From NCBI RefSeq assembly GCF_008831285.2, contig NC_045146.1, positions 22,833,703 through 22,897,702 of the forward strand: DNA of 64,000 nt, read 5' to 3'. Under the pieces are notes generated by a model. The model had not been told where the DNA came from, searched no databases, and saw only the letters and a program-made list of their open reading frames with translations. The DNA comes from Nymphaea colorata (taxonomy: Eukaryota; Streptophyta; Magnoliopsida; Nymphaeales; Nymphaeaceae). The position numbers and the translations under genes are program-made. Each line of letters opens with the position of its first letter. The stretch's first letter is position 1. Below are positions 11,556 through 25,787 of the stretch, piece by piece.

Positions 11556-11757
11556 TTGATAAGAAACGCCAAATTTGGGCCGTCCGATAGGGCGCAGATC
11601 TGACGGTGAAGAACGACTCCCGCCCTTTCCCAGAATTCCACAACCCGCCATCGACGTTCCCTTCAAATACCGCGCTTCTCCTTCTTTTTCATCATCGTCT
11701 TCCAGCCCCCGATCTTTCTTGTTCTTGATCACTCTAGCCGTCATTTTCTTTTTCTAG

Positions 11758-12201
<444 letters not shown>

Positions 12202-15200
12202 TTGCGTTTTTGCTCCAAAATCTGTGCTGCACATGTTAGGGTTTTTTTTTGCTTTTTTTCCCCTCAGGGTTGTAGTTTTTCGTTGATGGTGTCTAAATGT
12301 ATGTGATGTTCATGAATGAAAGGTGTTACTGGTTCTACGAAATTGATCTGCAGCTGTTACTACTCGAACGATCCTTCCACCCATCTATTCGATTTTCTAT
12401 TCGTCCTTCATTTTTATTGCTTTCGGGAAGATTTGCCGATCATTTTGCTGTCCTTCCGAGGGACGATTGGTTGCTGGTGGTTGTATTTTTCTTTGCTGGT
12501 TATTTCTCTTTTGTTATCTGAAGCAGCCATTCGCCATTGGACTCTGCTCTATCAACGTGTTGCATCAAAGAGCAAACATATAATCTCTGCAAAATGATTT
12601 ATTGGTTTTCGTCTTCATTCCACGAAGCTATTGTGGACTTTTGTTCGTGTAAGACTGCGATTTTTTTTCAGACAAAAATTGGTGAGTACTATAAAAAAAT
12701 GGGTCTCTAATTGGCTTTGGGTAGAAGCTGTCGTCAACTGGGTAATGAAGTTTCACCATAGAAGAAATATATCCAAGGTAAGATCTCGGTGAAGTTTCCT
12801 TTTAGTTTTTATCCTTCTGTTTATTTTTGCCTTTCCAATCAAAAGTGGATACCTCGTGGGGACGATTCTGATCGCCATTTTGGATGGACGACTAATCAAA
12901 CGGTAATATATGCATCTCGTCTAAATTCCTTTTGTTCACCTTTTGGCTGCTTTGGTTTTTGTTTAGGATATACCGTAGGTTCAGTATGGCTTTTACGTGT
13001 TCTTTTTGTACAGATCAGCGTGGATCTATCATGACGGGAGGATCGTCGACGCTGAAATATACGGTGATTTGATTGGACGGCAAACTAGAAGTTAGTTACA
13101 TGGATCCATTTACTTCTTTTTTCTTCTTTTGGCAGTTTCGGTTTTTGTTTGGGATGTATCGGTTGTTAGTTAATACGGCTACTTGTTCGTCGTGTTTTCA
13201 GGAATCATTGTTCATTAGCCATATGGGTTCGCATTGTGAACTTATATCAGGAAATTGTGTTTTTGGGGTTGATAATTCTTCTCAGTGGTAGTTCCTCTTA
13301 AGAATCATCAAATTGGGACATCACTGCTAATTGCCGACTTTAGGGAATACTGCGCCTCCCATCGGATTCTTGATTTCTGACTAGTGACTGGGGATTGATG
13401 TGTTAATGGAATTAGAATTTTGGAGCTTGGGAATTTCATTGATCCAACTATATGGGAATACCACATGTGAGTGCATTGTCGAAGGTATGGTTTTTTTGGT
13501 GCTTAATGCATAGTCATTTGGTTATTATTCAGTGATATCTTCTGCCTTGCTGCTAAATCTAATTCACTGTTGATTGAATGCGTGGACACATAGCGTGAGG
13601 GCTGGAACGTTTTATGTGCAACAAAAAAATTATGTAACTGTATTCTTTTACTGCCGTGAACGGCTTTTTTCTTTCTCCATTCGAGGAGCTTGTTAGATGT
13701 GAAACTAAAATGTTATGGGTACTTTTCTTCTTCTTTTTTTTTTTTTGCTCTTAGCACATCTTTTGTGATCATTTTGTTTCACCCTGAATAGCTGGAAAGA
13801 GATCCACTTTCATAAGAAACAGGGCCTTTATTTCACATGGCAGTGGAACGGACCTCTGCCACGAGGAAAAAGCAGTGAGGACCAGTTACTCAATGGGATG
13901 GATCTCATGTCATGTGGCTGCCTTTCCAACAATCAGGTCATTTGCAGATGCCTCTTAAGAATACGAAGCACATCAAGCCTTTGATGTGTTGAAAAATAAA
14001 ATAACAATAAAAAGAAGAAAAGACAATTCAACATGGCTGGAATCATTCCTAGTCCTTTGAAGGCCACCATGGACCTTGAAACCTGTGGTGTGCAATCTCA
14101 TTGATACATAAGCCTTTACAGCTAGCATAACTCATTGGTTTAAAGAGTACTTACATGACAACTTTTATCCACATTAGCAGCACAATAATCTCTTAATTTG
14201 TGCTTTATATTTAACTGTTCCTAAATTAGATCATCTCATGATCCTTGCCATCTTGTTTGGTAGAGATGCTTTCCATAATGATGACATCCTTATCATATGT
14301 GCTCCACCATTGTCGTTGTTAGCGATTATTTCTTTCAATATGACTGTTTTCACGAGCATATACGATAAGAATAATGCAATATAACTTGCACCTAGAAGAT
14401 GACGTATATTGTTGTATGTGGAAAACACTTTCCAGAAAAGACAGGAAAACAAGTACTGAAAGAAATCCACTATGGCAGATTGCAGATTTTTCCTTCAAGC
14501 TTGCGAAACCACATCTTGGAAGCACGCAATCTCAAATAATTAAATGATCGGTGGTACTTCGGTTCATCGTTCAGATGTCTACAGTTTGTGCAATATTGGA
14601 GAACAGAGACGTGATTATTGACATTTAATTGGTTTGCTCTTGTTTGATGCTACATCTATTATTCAATTGCAGTTTGCAGAACTCCAGCTTTACAATTGCA
14701 TTATATGACTGTGGGTTTCGTGCATAAATTCATCTACTCTCTATGACCTTTCTATGTACTGTTATAACGGATTCATGGGAGGGAAGGGTTGAGAATCTAA
14801 TTAAAGGGTGGCTGTTGGCCTGTTATGGCATACTTACTGCGCAACCAATAGAGCACATACTTCCTACTGTCTTGCGCTCCTCTCTTTTGGCAGAATCACT
14901 CACATTGCATCTGAATCAGCATACCCTCAGTCTGAGTAACGCTGCTGTTTCTGTAATGACGTGAGAGTCAAAGAAGGCAGTGGAACTCATGGACAGACAG
15001 ACAAGCAATTGGAATTCAGTGAAATAACAGGAATTGAGAAAATGAGAGTTCAGTTCTGCTCAAAATCTGATCCCTCGGCAATCTGCTGGCAGCTGTGCAG
15101 TTCCTCGACTCTGCAACACACGGTGGTAATCTCTCTCTCTCTCTCTCGCGCGCGCGTGGGAGGAAGGTATCAAGTCAGATGAACTTACATGGTCGCAAAA

Positions 15201-18200
15201 AGTATCAATAGACATAAATATTAAGTTGTATAGCATCATCCCTCAGTTACGCATATAGATGTTTCTGAATAGGTCTTGTTGAATATGAGAAAATATTGTC
15301 CTCCAAAGAACTGCATCATTCATTTGTGTCGTTCATCTAATATATGAAAATGAAGGAAAGGTCCCATTATCACTTGTGAAATTTTTATCATTTCTATTTG
15401 TTGCTCATAATTATGTTTCCATTGTTTGAGTACGCTGTAAATGGTGATGGAACTATTGCTCATAATCTCAAACTGAATCGTTAAATGTATGTTGAATGAC
15501 AATACTTTGAGGGTTGTTTAATAGCTTGGACACTAATACAATGTTATATGAATCTTTCCTAAAGATTAGGATAGATTTGTACAACACTTTGTTTTAGCAT
15601 TTCATGAATCTGTTTCAATCTTTAGGATATGAGTGGATTACCAACAATACTTGTCCAAATGTTAGAACAAGCTCGTATTTCTAGGATGTAGATACAGGAA
15701 GCTCCGAAGGATTGTGTCATGAAAAAAGTGGGAAAGAGGACGAATTGAAGCATAAGGGGCATCATTTGCTTTAGAATTTTGGCAGTGGGTCATATGGTGG
15801 TTAAGAGGGATTTTAGATGTTTCTTTGTTTTTGTTTGATCCGGCGTTTTTAACGAATCACTACACTAGGGGCTTCTACCCTTACCATCAGGCAGAGGACA
15901 GGGAAGAAGGGGCTTTTAAGCATGAACTGTGACGGTTAGCAGCTAGCCGAAACACTTTCTCACTGGGAAGCCATCTCTACTTATTTTTCTTGTAACCTCT
16001 TATAGATATTTAATTCTCATTAAATGATGAGGATATTCCATCGAACAACCTCCTTTATGCTACACTGCCATTGTTTAGTTTTGGAATGATTCAGACATCC
16101 AGTTAAACTTGACAGAGGTTCATAAGGTTTTCCATAAATTGAATTATTTCTTGATGAGTAAAGCACAAATAAGTAGACACTAACGGGGTGACTAGATATC
16201 ACGATTGTATTGTTTTGCAACAAAAGGAGCAAGGTGTTGGGTGCGGGTGCAAGTTCAGACATGAGTGGATAAACTTTGAAAAGCTTGGGTACAGAAACAT
16301 GACTATAAATTTAATTTTGTCGTACATTTAACTTTTGGAATGTAAAAATCTTATTATTTAAATCTTCAATTTCTTAGTTTCAAGAGAAATACCATCGATG
16401 GTTGAAACACAACACAAGACAGAGAAAAATGATTATTGTATGTAGAGAAGAGAAAACCATTTACAGTGACATGAAATGAGACATCCAAATCAATAAGCCC
16501 ATCTCCCCGCGAGGAGCTGAGGTAGACATGATGGTAGAGCTCGACACCGGCTGTGTTAGTGCTATGTTTGGCCGGTCCAAACCCAGACTCATGTTCGTTG
16601 TAGCAGCCGACATAGCTCATCTCGAGATCAAGTTTGTATTATGATGTACCAGTCTGCCTCCCCCACGCCATCCAGATTCAGTTATTCTAAAGTCAGTTCT
16701 TCATGATCTCAAAAACTATGAGTTCAATAATTTGCTTCTCATTTAATAAGAGATACCATATTCGGTTTTTATCGTGCTTCATCAGGAACTTTCGTTGCGA
16801 CCTGACGCGTTATCTCGGTTTGACTCATAGGCTTATGGTTTGGTTTGGTTTGGTTTCTATATCATATATATCGAACTCAGGTCCGGTCATGGCGATAGCC
16901 CAGAGTCAGAGAGATATACTGCGACCAGCTCAGACCAGTGGCCATTAGGCGGCTGATCTCAGGTTTGAGTGTTAAAGGCTGCACTTTGGTACCAATAAAG
17001 TAGAAGCTTACAAGCTCCAACCTTTGCTACCAAAGTAGCTCTAGATCCTTGAGTCGATGGTCCATTTGTGTTATACACAACTTCACAGATGTTGAAGACC
17101 CTTTGCAAGTCAGTTCAAAAAGATACGATTTAATGGTGGATGCTGAACTTTCTCTTTGTTAAGTTGAAAAGTTTTTGACATAGCCATTTTCTCTTCCACT
17201 TCAATAAATAAACAGCCTTAATATGGCTCGTTTCTTAACAAAGAGATGAATCATCCCACTTTGCTTCCTCTTGACTTTGGAATTTGTTGAAGTGGGGAGG
17301 CCTGTATTTTTTTTTAATGCTAAACTATTTCCTTGATTCAGATACGGCCAAAGCTCCTCTACCTTCTTGGTTAATAACTTTAGATGAAAGCACTGCTAAA
17401 ACATGATCATTTGTCTTTTCTTAAAATTCTAGATCTTCTCTCCTCCCAATTAACTAGGTAGAAAGTAGATTATTAAATAAAAAACTACTTTTCTCAAATT
17501 CGATTGCAGACCAATTAGAAAAAAATATTCTTGTTCATGAATGACAGTTCAACAAGATACTTTCTCCTGGCCTTCTTTCTTTGTCAAAGACATGTGACTT
17601 TCTTTTGAAGAAAAAGTACGAGACAAATATCTTGAGGTGCACATCCTCTTAACATTTTCCCATGATTGAGATGTCCATTAAATTCCAAAATATCGACATT
17701 AAACACTTTGTTTCCACGGTAGATAAAAATCATGAGATAATTTTGTAATTTTTCATCTCTCATCCCTCCTGTTTGTAAGCCCAAGTGAATTCTCACTCTC
17801 AGCTTCCTCAAGGGATCTCATTTCATCATTGATTGATTGCCTGGGATCTCAATTAAAAGATGTGCATTGTAAGGATCTTAGTAGCCTGGATCCTAAATCT
17901 AGGTTATATGTAAAAAACCGTGGTTATGATCGGATTAGGGAAGGGGTCGGTGTCCGACCTTCACGGACCAAAAGTGGGGAGCGTCAATAAGCTGTTTTCC
18001 TACGGAGAAGAAGTTGCTGAAAGCTGAGGTAGCTGTTCTTGCCATTAGTGGGGTTTGCCATCAAGGTCGAGGCTCAGTCTTGACCTTACAGCCATTCTCT
18101 CCACCCGCAGATCGGTAGATGTAGGGAGGGAGAGAGACTAGAAAACTCAGTCCTATTTTGGAACTGTCTTTAATATATATGTGTGTTTGTCTGTAAACAA

Positions 18201-21200
18201 TGTCATGTGCTGATTTAGATGCATGGTGATGCTTCTTTTAGCTTTGGCGGAACGTTAATTCTGCTTACCTTCTGTTTTTCCTTCAGCCACTGTGCATTTT
18301 TACTTCAAATCACATACTTTTCCAAGTTGGGTAGATGAAATTGGTCGTGTTACAGGAAAGAGAAGCCGTTTATTTGCTTTGCTAAATTTTCACTCTGAGT
18401 TTTCAAGTTCTTTTGATTTATATCGAAGAGAAATTTCGGAAAGCAAATGTCTTGACATGGATCTTGAAGACGTTCTCTTCACGTTATCCCGTAGGAATTT
18501 GATTTTCAGATTTCATATCGTTTTCTAAAATCCTATAAAATATTCTATTCTATGATCTGCACGCACTAAGCAGATGCAGGAGCAATGCTGAACTCGTGCA
18601 GATCAACGTTCTCATAGTTTGATTTTTGAGTTATTATCTTGTTTTGTTTGGGATCCAGATCCAGGGACCCGTTTTTATAATGGCTAGGACGCTCTCGACT
18701 TTTAATGAAACCCTAACGATTATTTGCTTTTGTCCTTTCCCTTCTACATTCGTTTTGCACCGCTTTCGATTCTCCCGCGTGGTTTAGAGCAGAAGTGCTC
18801 TCTTCCACTGCATCATAAGCTCTTTAATGGATCTGCTGCAGGTTTCTTGTTGATGATTCTGTGCTCAATTGCTCATCCGTTCCTCCTGACTCTGTTTCCG
18901 TGCCAATTGAAACCATAAACAGAAGTTTGGGTGTTATGGCCCTGCCAATACTGCCCTGGTTCCCCCCTTGGGTATCAATCAGATTCCAGGTCTGGTCTGC
19001 ACCCTCTGGGTATTGCTAAGATTCCAGGTCTTGTTGTTGTTTAATCTTCCCATTTGGTCAAAGAAGGAGAATTAGTAGTACCATCATGCTCAATTTTTTG
19101 AAGTTGATGTATTGTACCCGCATTCCTGTGATATGCTGAAACCTACATAATAAAACTGACACTGAACCTTTTGTAATACCTACATGCACTTTTTCACGTT
19201 AGAAATAAACAAGATGTACATTGTGTGGGCATAACTATTTTGCAATCTGTTGGCGTTAAGCTAAAGTATTATCTCCGATATCTGTATAGGCTGGAAAGTT
19301 GCTCAAGATAGCTATGAATTTTGATTTAAAATTATTGAAACAAATGCTATGCCCCATTGCCTTAAGGGGGTAGCATATCTAGTAGAGCAGGTAGGCTAGT
19401 AAAAGGTACATTATTTGTTGATTCTCGTGAGTGTTACTCTGCTGGACCGTTAAAGGTTTGATATGACACTCAAGTTGAACTGCATGCTTTACTCTACCCA
19501 GGTCCCACGCAACCCAGGACCTCAGACGCATGAAGAATGAGAGGCTGTCAGGTCTTTATTGGGTGTTAAATTGTTAACCTCCTACTCAACCTGAGGTACT
19601 GTGCCCTGTCTTCCTTGGTGCAGTTATACACAATTTCTGACCTTATGAAATTTGACTGCAGATATGAACTCTGATTCTATTATACGGAATGAAGATAGTG
19701 ATATTTGTGTTTGTCGAACAACTTTCATCTCTCACATAAAAGAAGCTGAAGGGGACTAGTGCCTCTTTTCTCTGATTATGCTCTATATGTGCCAGAAAAA
19801 TGGGAAAGATGACTTTGAGTCTAAATGTCAAGATATGAATATGTCTCTTGCCATGACCTGGTGGGGATTTGCTGCCGACGAAAAAAGGTATTTTCAACTG
19901 AACATCAATAATGCTTCTTAAAGTGGTCATTCTAAAAAGCTTCATTACGACTCATTGGAACAAATGGCATTTTGATGATTGAAATCACACTCTTGAGGTA
20001 GTACTTTAGCTTTTAATACTTGTGGCCGCCTCCCCAAAAATGTAGAACATATGCAGAAAACTCTTTAGATCAAAGAACCTTCAATCGAGCACCTTGCAGG
20101 AGGTCGCCTTGAAATTTGAACTCATGACTGGGTGCCTAATGCAGCCAGTGCTCCCTCGCCAGTTGTACTAACCCTATTGGTTCAGGAGAGGTACAAAATG
20201 GAAAAGGTATCTCAGTAACATTTTATTGCAAATAAACTTTTCCTATTATTGAGAGCATGTCTTGGAACTAATAAGCACTGTCAAATAAAATAAATAAGTT
20301 AAAAAATCAACCAATTCTGTGCAAGCTTTTCAATTTAAGCTTGGTATTTCAAATGCATCTGGCAGGCATCGATCTCGGTTTATTTTTCTGGGTTGGGTTT
20401 TTGGACATGATGAATCAAGGTGGGCTTTGAGCTTACTACATGTTAAGCTTGTTTGTGTTACCTCAGCTGGCTACAAGTTTGAGATAGGTCAAGTTGTTGA
20501 AAACATTTCCATTTATAATTGAAAAGGAAGTTTGAAGATTGAAGGGTCTACTTGAAGCAATCTGTCTTTTCATGAGGATGACTGTATGCTTGTGCACAGG
20601 TTTTCCTGATTTCTGCACCTGTGCGTGAGAAATAGGATAAAATTTTAATTTGCGAAGTTTATATCCTGACTGCCTGAATCAGCTCCAAACAAGCCAAATT
20701 CAAGTTGAATCTGATTAATGCAACCCCATCATTCTACAGCAGCATGAGAGTTTCGCTTCGACTTAGCGACACAGTCACAGAAAATTTTAGGAATAAGCAA
20801 CATCATAGTCTTTTTATTGTAGAAGCCACCCGCTTCGAAAATGTTTTTGAATTTCATCTACATGGTCTTTTTAATCATTAAACAAAAAATTATTCTCTTT
20901 GGGGCAAGCAGGACTTGATAAAAATGGGGTTCCTGAAAAATAGACCATGATGATCACAATCACATGGAAGTGGAGCCAGATTACTCAGTCAATGCCCACG
21001 CTGAATTATTTTCTACCAAGCTGTGAACTCACGTTATTTTCAGTTTCTTGGAGCAGCGTAGCAGATGCTATCAGAGTTGCAGTCAAGATTTGGCTGCATC
21101 CTCCTTGTGGGGACGTTGTTCTGTAACTAAGCAGAATTCCAGAACCAAAAGAATACTGAAAAACGATTGGATTCTGCTGAAACTTATAATACTCTAAACA

Positions 21201-22620
21201 GTGGTTGGCGCGGTACACCGACAAGGTTTTACTGCTGCAGCCACGAGCATTCAGGTCTGTGGTATCCCTTTGAACTCATTTGAAGCAGTAACTGCACATG
21301 ATTAGCTCTTACAACACCACCATTGGCAACTTATCTGCACTCAATTTGAAGTCTATTTGTATGCCAAATTTCCCGCCTATATGAATGTATAAGTGCACTA
21401 ACTCTTGGTGGGGCCAGAGTGTGTCTCATAGTGCCCTTAATCAGATGAAGGTTCTGAGTGCATGACTGATGGAGGAATCTGCTGCCGGACCCAAATTTTT
21501 TTCCTTGGAGCATAATCTTCGTATGCCAATATCTTACTGGCAGCACAGGCTTGTCCTGTGGTTGGGAACACATGGAGGGACCCCCTTAATAATGAAGCTT
21601 TTGAGAAGGAAGAGGGCTATTGCAACTCACTGGGTAAATCCTTCTTACTAGCTGACAAGTTTAAATTTTTGAATATTGCATCTTCCAAGCTCAGCTCAAA
21701 AGCTCATTTACTTCAGATGATCAATTTAGAAATATGGTGTATGGTTGTCTATAGCAAGTTGCAGAGAGATACTTTTTACCTTGTACTGTAGGGGCCACCA
21801 GTGAGAAAGATGTCTGTCCCTCTTTTTTTTTTTACATTTTTTTTGGGGAGGAGGAGAGTTAGACACAGTCTTCATTTCTTTTCCAGACCAATTCTTATAT
21901 AATTGAAAAGACCATCTTAACAGTAGGACAACACCGTCTCCATTATTAAAATTCGAAAGTTCTAGCCTAGATTTATGACCACCTATTTTCTGCAACTCAT
22001 CAAAAAATGTCATCTTGTGTCAATCTGGCATTTACTGATATCTATTATATTGTGTGTATGAGAGAGAGATAGAGAGAGAAACAAGAAAAACATATATATA
22101 TTTTTTTTGTTTGGCTTGCACAAATCCATCTAGTTTAACCTTTTTTTGACGTAACGGGCACGAGTTGTTTAATATTTTGCGCTTAGGTTGACCGCTAAGG
22201 AGAAGATTCGAAATACTATAATGTCTCACCAAGTTCAGGAATGAGATCTACATGTTTTCATCTTCAAAGGAGATTACCATAATATAATCAAGGTTTAACA
22301 AATTAGCCTAGTTGAGTTACTCCTATTGCTGGATGAATACTTGCTGACAGCCCTCCCCACTTGAGGTTTTTCTTTTTGGTTGGAAAACCTCGTTGAATGG
22401 CTTAACATGGCGTACCTACTGTTGCTTCCTCCACAATAAAATGCTCTATAGTGGAGTTCCCTTAAGCTCAAAAAAGCCTTACTCCACCAAGCACATGGAT
22501 GAGGTTGAGATCGAGTTTTGCATGTCGTTTTGTGTAGATAATGAGCGTATGTTGGATGTGGACCATACTATCAATATACACATTTATTTTCATATTTTCA
22601 TGTTCAAACATTGCATATGC
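12202..22620. other. Long intergenic region without a supported gene
   Basis: Begins with the H3 3' flank. Contains short frames of 60-100 codons on both strands without recognisable domains, a CT/CG repeat near 15130-15158, a (GGTTT)4 run near 16835-16855, a telobox-like AAACCCTAA near 18710, and one copy of a dispersed ATGAATCTGTTTCAATCTTT motif near 15600. Some stretches at 12.7-13.3 kb look exon-like, but their phases do not connect. Non-coding RNA genes cannot be excluded. Confidence 0.5.
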
Positions 22621-22623
22621 ATG

Positions 22624-22922
22624 TGGGTGAGATAACAAATCAGTATGAAATAACAAATAAATATAAGATAATATTTATGAGATAACAAAAGATTTATGAG
22701 ATAGTGTGATAATGGATAAATAGATGTATGAGATAACACTAAAAATAAGTATGAGATAATGTTTATGAGATAACAAAAGATTTATAAGACAATGAGGTAG
22801 CAGACGATGTATGAGATGACGCCAAATATAAGTACGAGATAATGTTTATGAGATAACAAAATATTTATGAGATAATGAAATAATGGACGGATGTATATGA
22901 GATAATGTTTATGAGATGACAG
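22624..22922. repeat. 83-bp tandem repeat built on TATGAGATAA
   Basis: Three consecutive units start near 22659, 22741 and 22824 (82 and 83 bp apart), flanked by partial copies. Each unit contains several degenerate TATGAGATAA(C) submotifs, for example TTTATGAGATAACAAAAGAT. This is a higher-order minisatellite with no coding capacity. Confidence 0.85.
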
Positions 22923-23393
22923 TTCGAGTGGGGCAAAAAAATGAAAATATTTTTTTACTGCTAAAAGAGGTATGTTACAATATGTATATAAAGATTAACA
23001 AATCTTACCTTTAACGAACCCCTAAATATTCCTTTTGCGTTTTGTTTTTGTTTGTACAAAGAGTTTCTTTTTATCATGAATTCTTTTTGTTTTTACAAAG
23101 AATTTCTTTTTATATTAATCATGCGTATTTTTCTCTTTTTTATTAATCATGAGTATTTTTTGTCATTATTAAAATGACACATGAAATCAGATAAACAAGG
23201 ACTACGTGTGTAACCAGCTTGAGAACCAATGGCTCCTTAACTGTGTGTTAACACCTCAGTTTACATTTCCATTGGACTTTTTCCATTTCAAAGCATGATG
23301 TATCCACATGCACCATATGTTTGTGCATGTGCGTATTTATACATGTGCCGGCATTCTGCAAGAAAGTCATAAAGTTAAAGTTACACTTCAGAA

Positions 23394-23558
23394 CAGTAGT
23401 ACAACGAGAGATTTTTAGTTGAGGGGCACTATTAATACATCAAAATCTTTTAAGGGGCAGTTCATATCAAAAGCTTTTAAGGAGCAGAAATATTCAAAAA
23501 TTTATGTGGCATGATGTGGGCAACTGCTCAAACCAGACCATATGTGCCTCCGTCACTG
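23394..23558 (+). mobile_element. hAT-like MITE copy, diverged
   Basis: The right end reads CTCCGTCACTG preceded by the GGGCAACTGCTC..CATATGTG core seen in other copies. The left end (CAGTAGTACAACGAG) is weak, and no good target duplication is visible, so the left limit is approximate. Confidence 0.45.
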
Positions 23559-25618
23559 CTTGGCTTATTTTTGTCCCTTGTCTGGTGTCCTAAAAGCTCA
23601 AGATTATTATGCCTGCCTCAAAGCCTTATATTAATTTGCTTTGGCTTATGCAGAAGGTTAACATGGGGGCTAAATCAAACAAGCTCTTATCAGCCACCTG
23701 CCTGATCAACTATGCTAAACCTTTTGAGACTTGTCTTCGGCCACTTTTTATGTCCGGCGATTTCTTCACCTGCCGTACCCATGTTTGTTATTCCCGCCGG
23801 CCATGTGGTCCCCGGTCAGGCCCTCAACCGATTTGAACATAAAAAAAAAAATTACATCATGGTTCTTTTGTGAGTTGCAGTTACATTCAGAATATTTACA
23901 CCCATCGCTTTCATCATGTCAGTTGTGTACCAAGAATGCGGTTGCAAAATATGCGTACCATCGACTGCTATTCTCAGTTATTGCCGGGGCACGTCACAGA
24001 TGCATGTAATATTTCGGTGGCCTCGTATGGGCTATTAGCAGGAGAGAGTCATGCACATGACCTCCAGTCCTTTGGCCTTAGTGCAGTACCATTGGATATC
24101 ACTTGTACTTGAGATTTCCCCAAAATTCATTTCTTCCAAAACAATCAAAAGGTTAATTTTTTTTTAACGCTTTCTGGTATATTTAGTTCTTCTTCTTCTT
24201 CTTTTCCCCTTCCCAAGACGAGTTTGAATGAAGGCCCCGACCTGCACCCTGTTAGGGGCAGTAGTAAAAACGCATGGATGTATTCAGGATACAGAATTAT
24301 ACTTAACCTTTACTTTGCAAACGGTAGGATTCATGAGAATCAGATCGAGCAAATGCCTGCCCATCATGTCTAGGCCTATTGCAATGAGCGTATAATATCC
24401 TTCATGTCAATGAATCTTATATATGCCACACATTACTGAATCAACCCACGGCCAAGCAGCACTCGGTTAACAGTTGACTTATTTACATATAAGTGAACAA
24501 CCTGTAGTGTGCAGAACATCAATTTCATGCAAATCTCTGGCAGAGCTTCTGTTGGGATCCTGTTTGAAAATGGAAAGAAGAGAAAACCAGAAAGAAAGAG
24601 GAATTACTTTTCACCTTGAGAAGATCTTATGCAGTAAAAGAAAAAAGAGAGCCTTCATTTACGTGCTCTGTCCTTTCACGATTGACAGCCCTGAGTTTGA
24701 AAAAAGCATAACAAAATAGTCTTTTTTTTCCCAGAGGGGAGTGTCATATATCAACCAGGCAGCAGGACTGTCATGTGCTTTTGTTAGGCAACTTGTGAAT
24801 ATTAGAGGCTGGGGGAGAGAAGACAAAAGAGGAGGTGGGGTTCCTTGGCAGATTGTGTCCTTTGCTATGCACATGTGAGGGGGATGACCATCTGCCCCTC
24901 CCAAGGACACCCACACACACACTGTCCATCAGACCCCAGAAATTTTGCCATTAAGCAAAAGGAGCTTCCTGCCAAAAAGATCTTAATTGGGGTTGTCTGT
25001 TTCTATCTCACCTAATATCAGTGGGTGCAGTTTCTTGTTCATCATGTATCAGATAAGCGATAAGCGTGTTTTCTCAGTTTTTAATCTACCATGGTGTTTG
25101 ATTGCTTCAGATTTGAAATCCGTGGATTTGATGTGACAAAATATCTACTATAGTAAAATGTATGATTTCAAGCTAAGGAGCTTGGTCACACCTAATATCC
25201 ATACTCGAAATCCTTATTTTATCTTTTTTTGTATTGAGAAAATATTTGATTTAATGACTCTCAAATCGTTAGGATTTTAAACCAGGGGCAATGGGTCGGG
25301 CTTGGATATTTGAAATGACTACCAGGTGCTAGGTGTGCAATTCAAGAAGCACCTATGATTCTACATTAGCATAATGATGAAATTAAAACCCTAAAACTTT
25401 CTTCTCCCAGGCTAGCCAGGTATTTTATTCCCCATTGGAATTCCAATGTTCATAGATTAAGGCAGGTCCATCTTTCCATGGGTGTCATCCTCGCTTAAGC
25501 GCCCATCTAAATGTTCTATGTATCATTCCAATTTTATCCGATGTCTTCGAAGAGACCTCTGTTTCCATGACACCAATCTACGCAGAACACAGGGTCCAGC
25601 CTCAAGCCTGCTGAAACC

Positions 25619-25787
25619 CAGTGACGGAGTGAGAAAATTTTATCAAAGGAGCGCTTACCTTAGTGAGTTGGGTGCTCATGAGGCATCCATATGAGTCTAG
25701 TGTGGGCACTCTGGTAAAGTTTTGAAGGACTGGTGTTGGCTGGCATGGGCAATGGCCCACACCAGCCCACATGTAGCTCCGCTACTA
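25619..25787 (+). mobile_element. hAT-like MITE copy with 8-bp target duplication
   Basis: Starts CAGTGACGGAGT and ends GCTCCGCTACTA, imperfect inverted termini. Core GGGCAATGGCCCACACCAGC. The flanks CTGAAACC (25611-25618) and CCGAAACC (25788-25795) match at 7 of 8 positions, the duplication length expected for hAT elements. No coding capacity. Confidence 0.7.

Noticed and set aside
12600-13300. Exon-like plus-strand peptides (WIPRGDDSDRHFGW; WIYHDGRIVDAEIYGDL) downstream of H3
   Set aside because: GT and AG signals are present, but the phases of the two best frames do not connect across the intervening intron, and neither peptide resembles a known family.
18700-18918. Telobox-like AAACCCTAA followed by a short frame, suggesting a ribosomal-protein promoter
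   Set aside because: No ribosomal or other recognisable coding sequence follows; one 9-base motif is expected by chance in this length.
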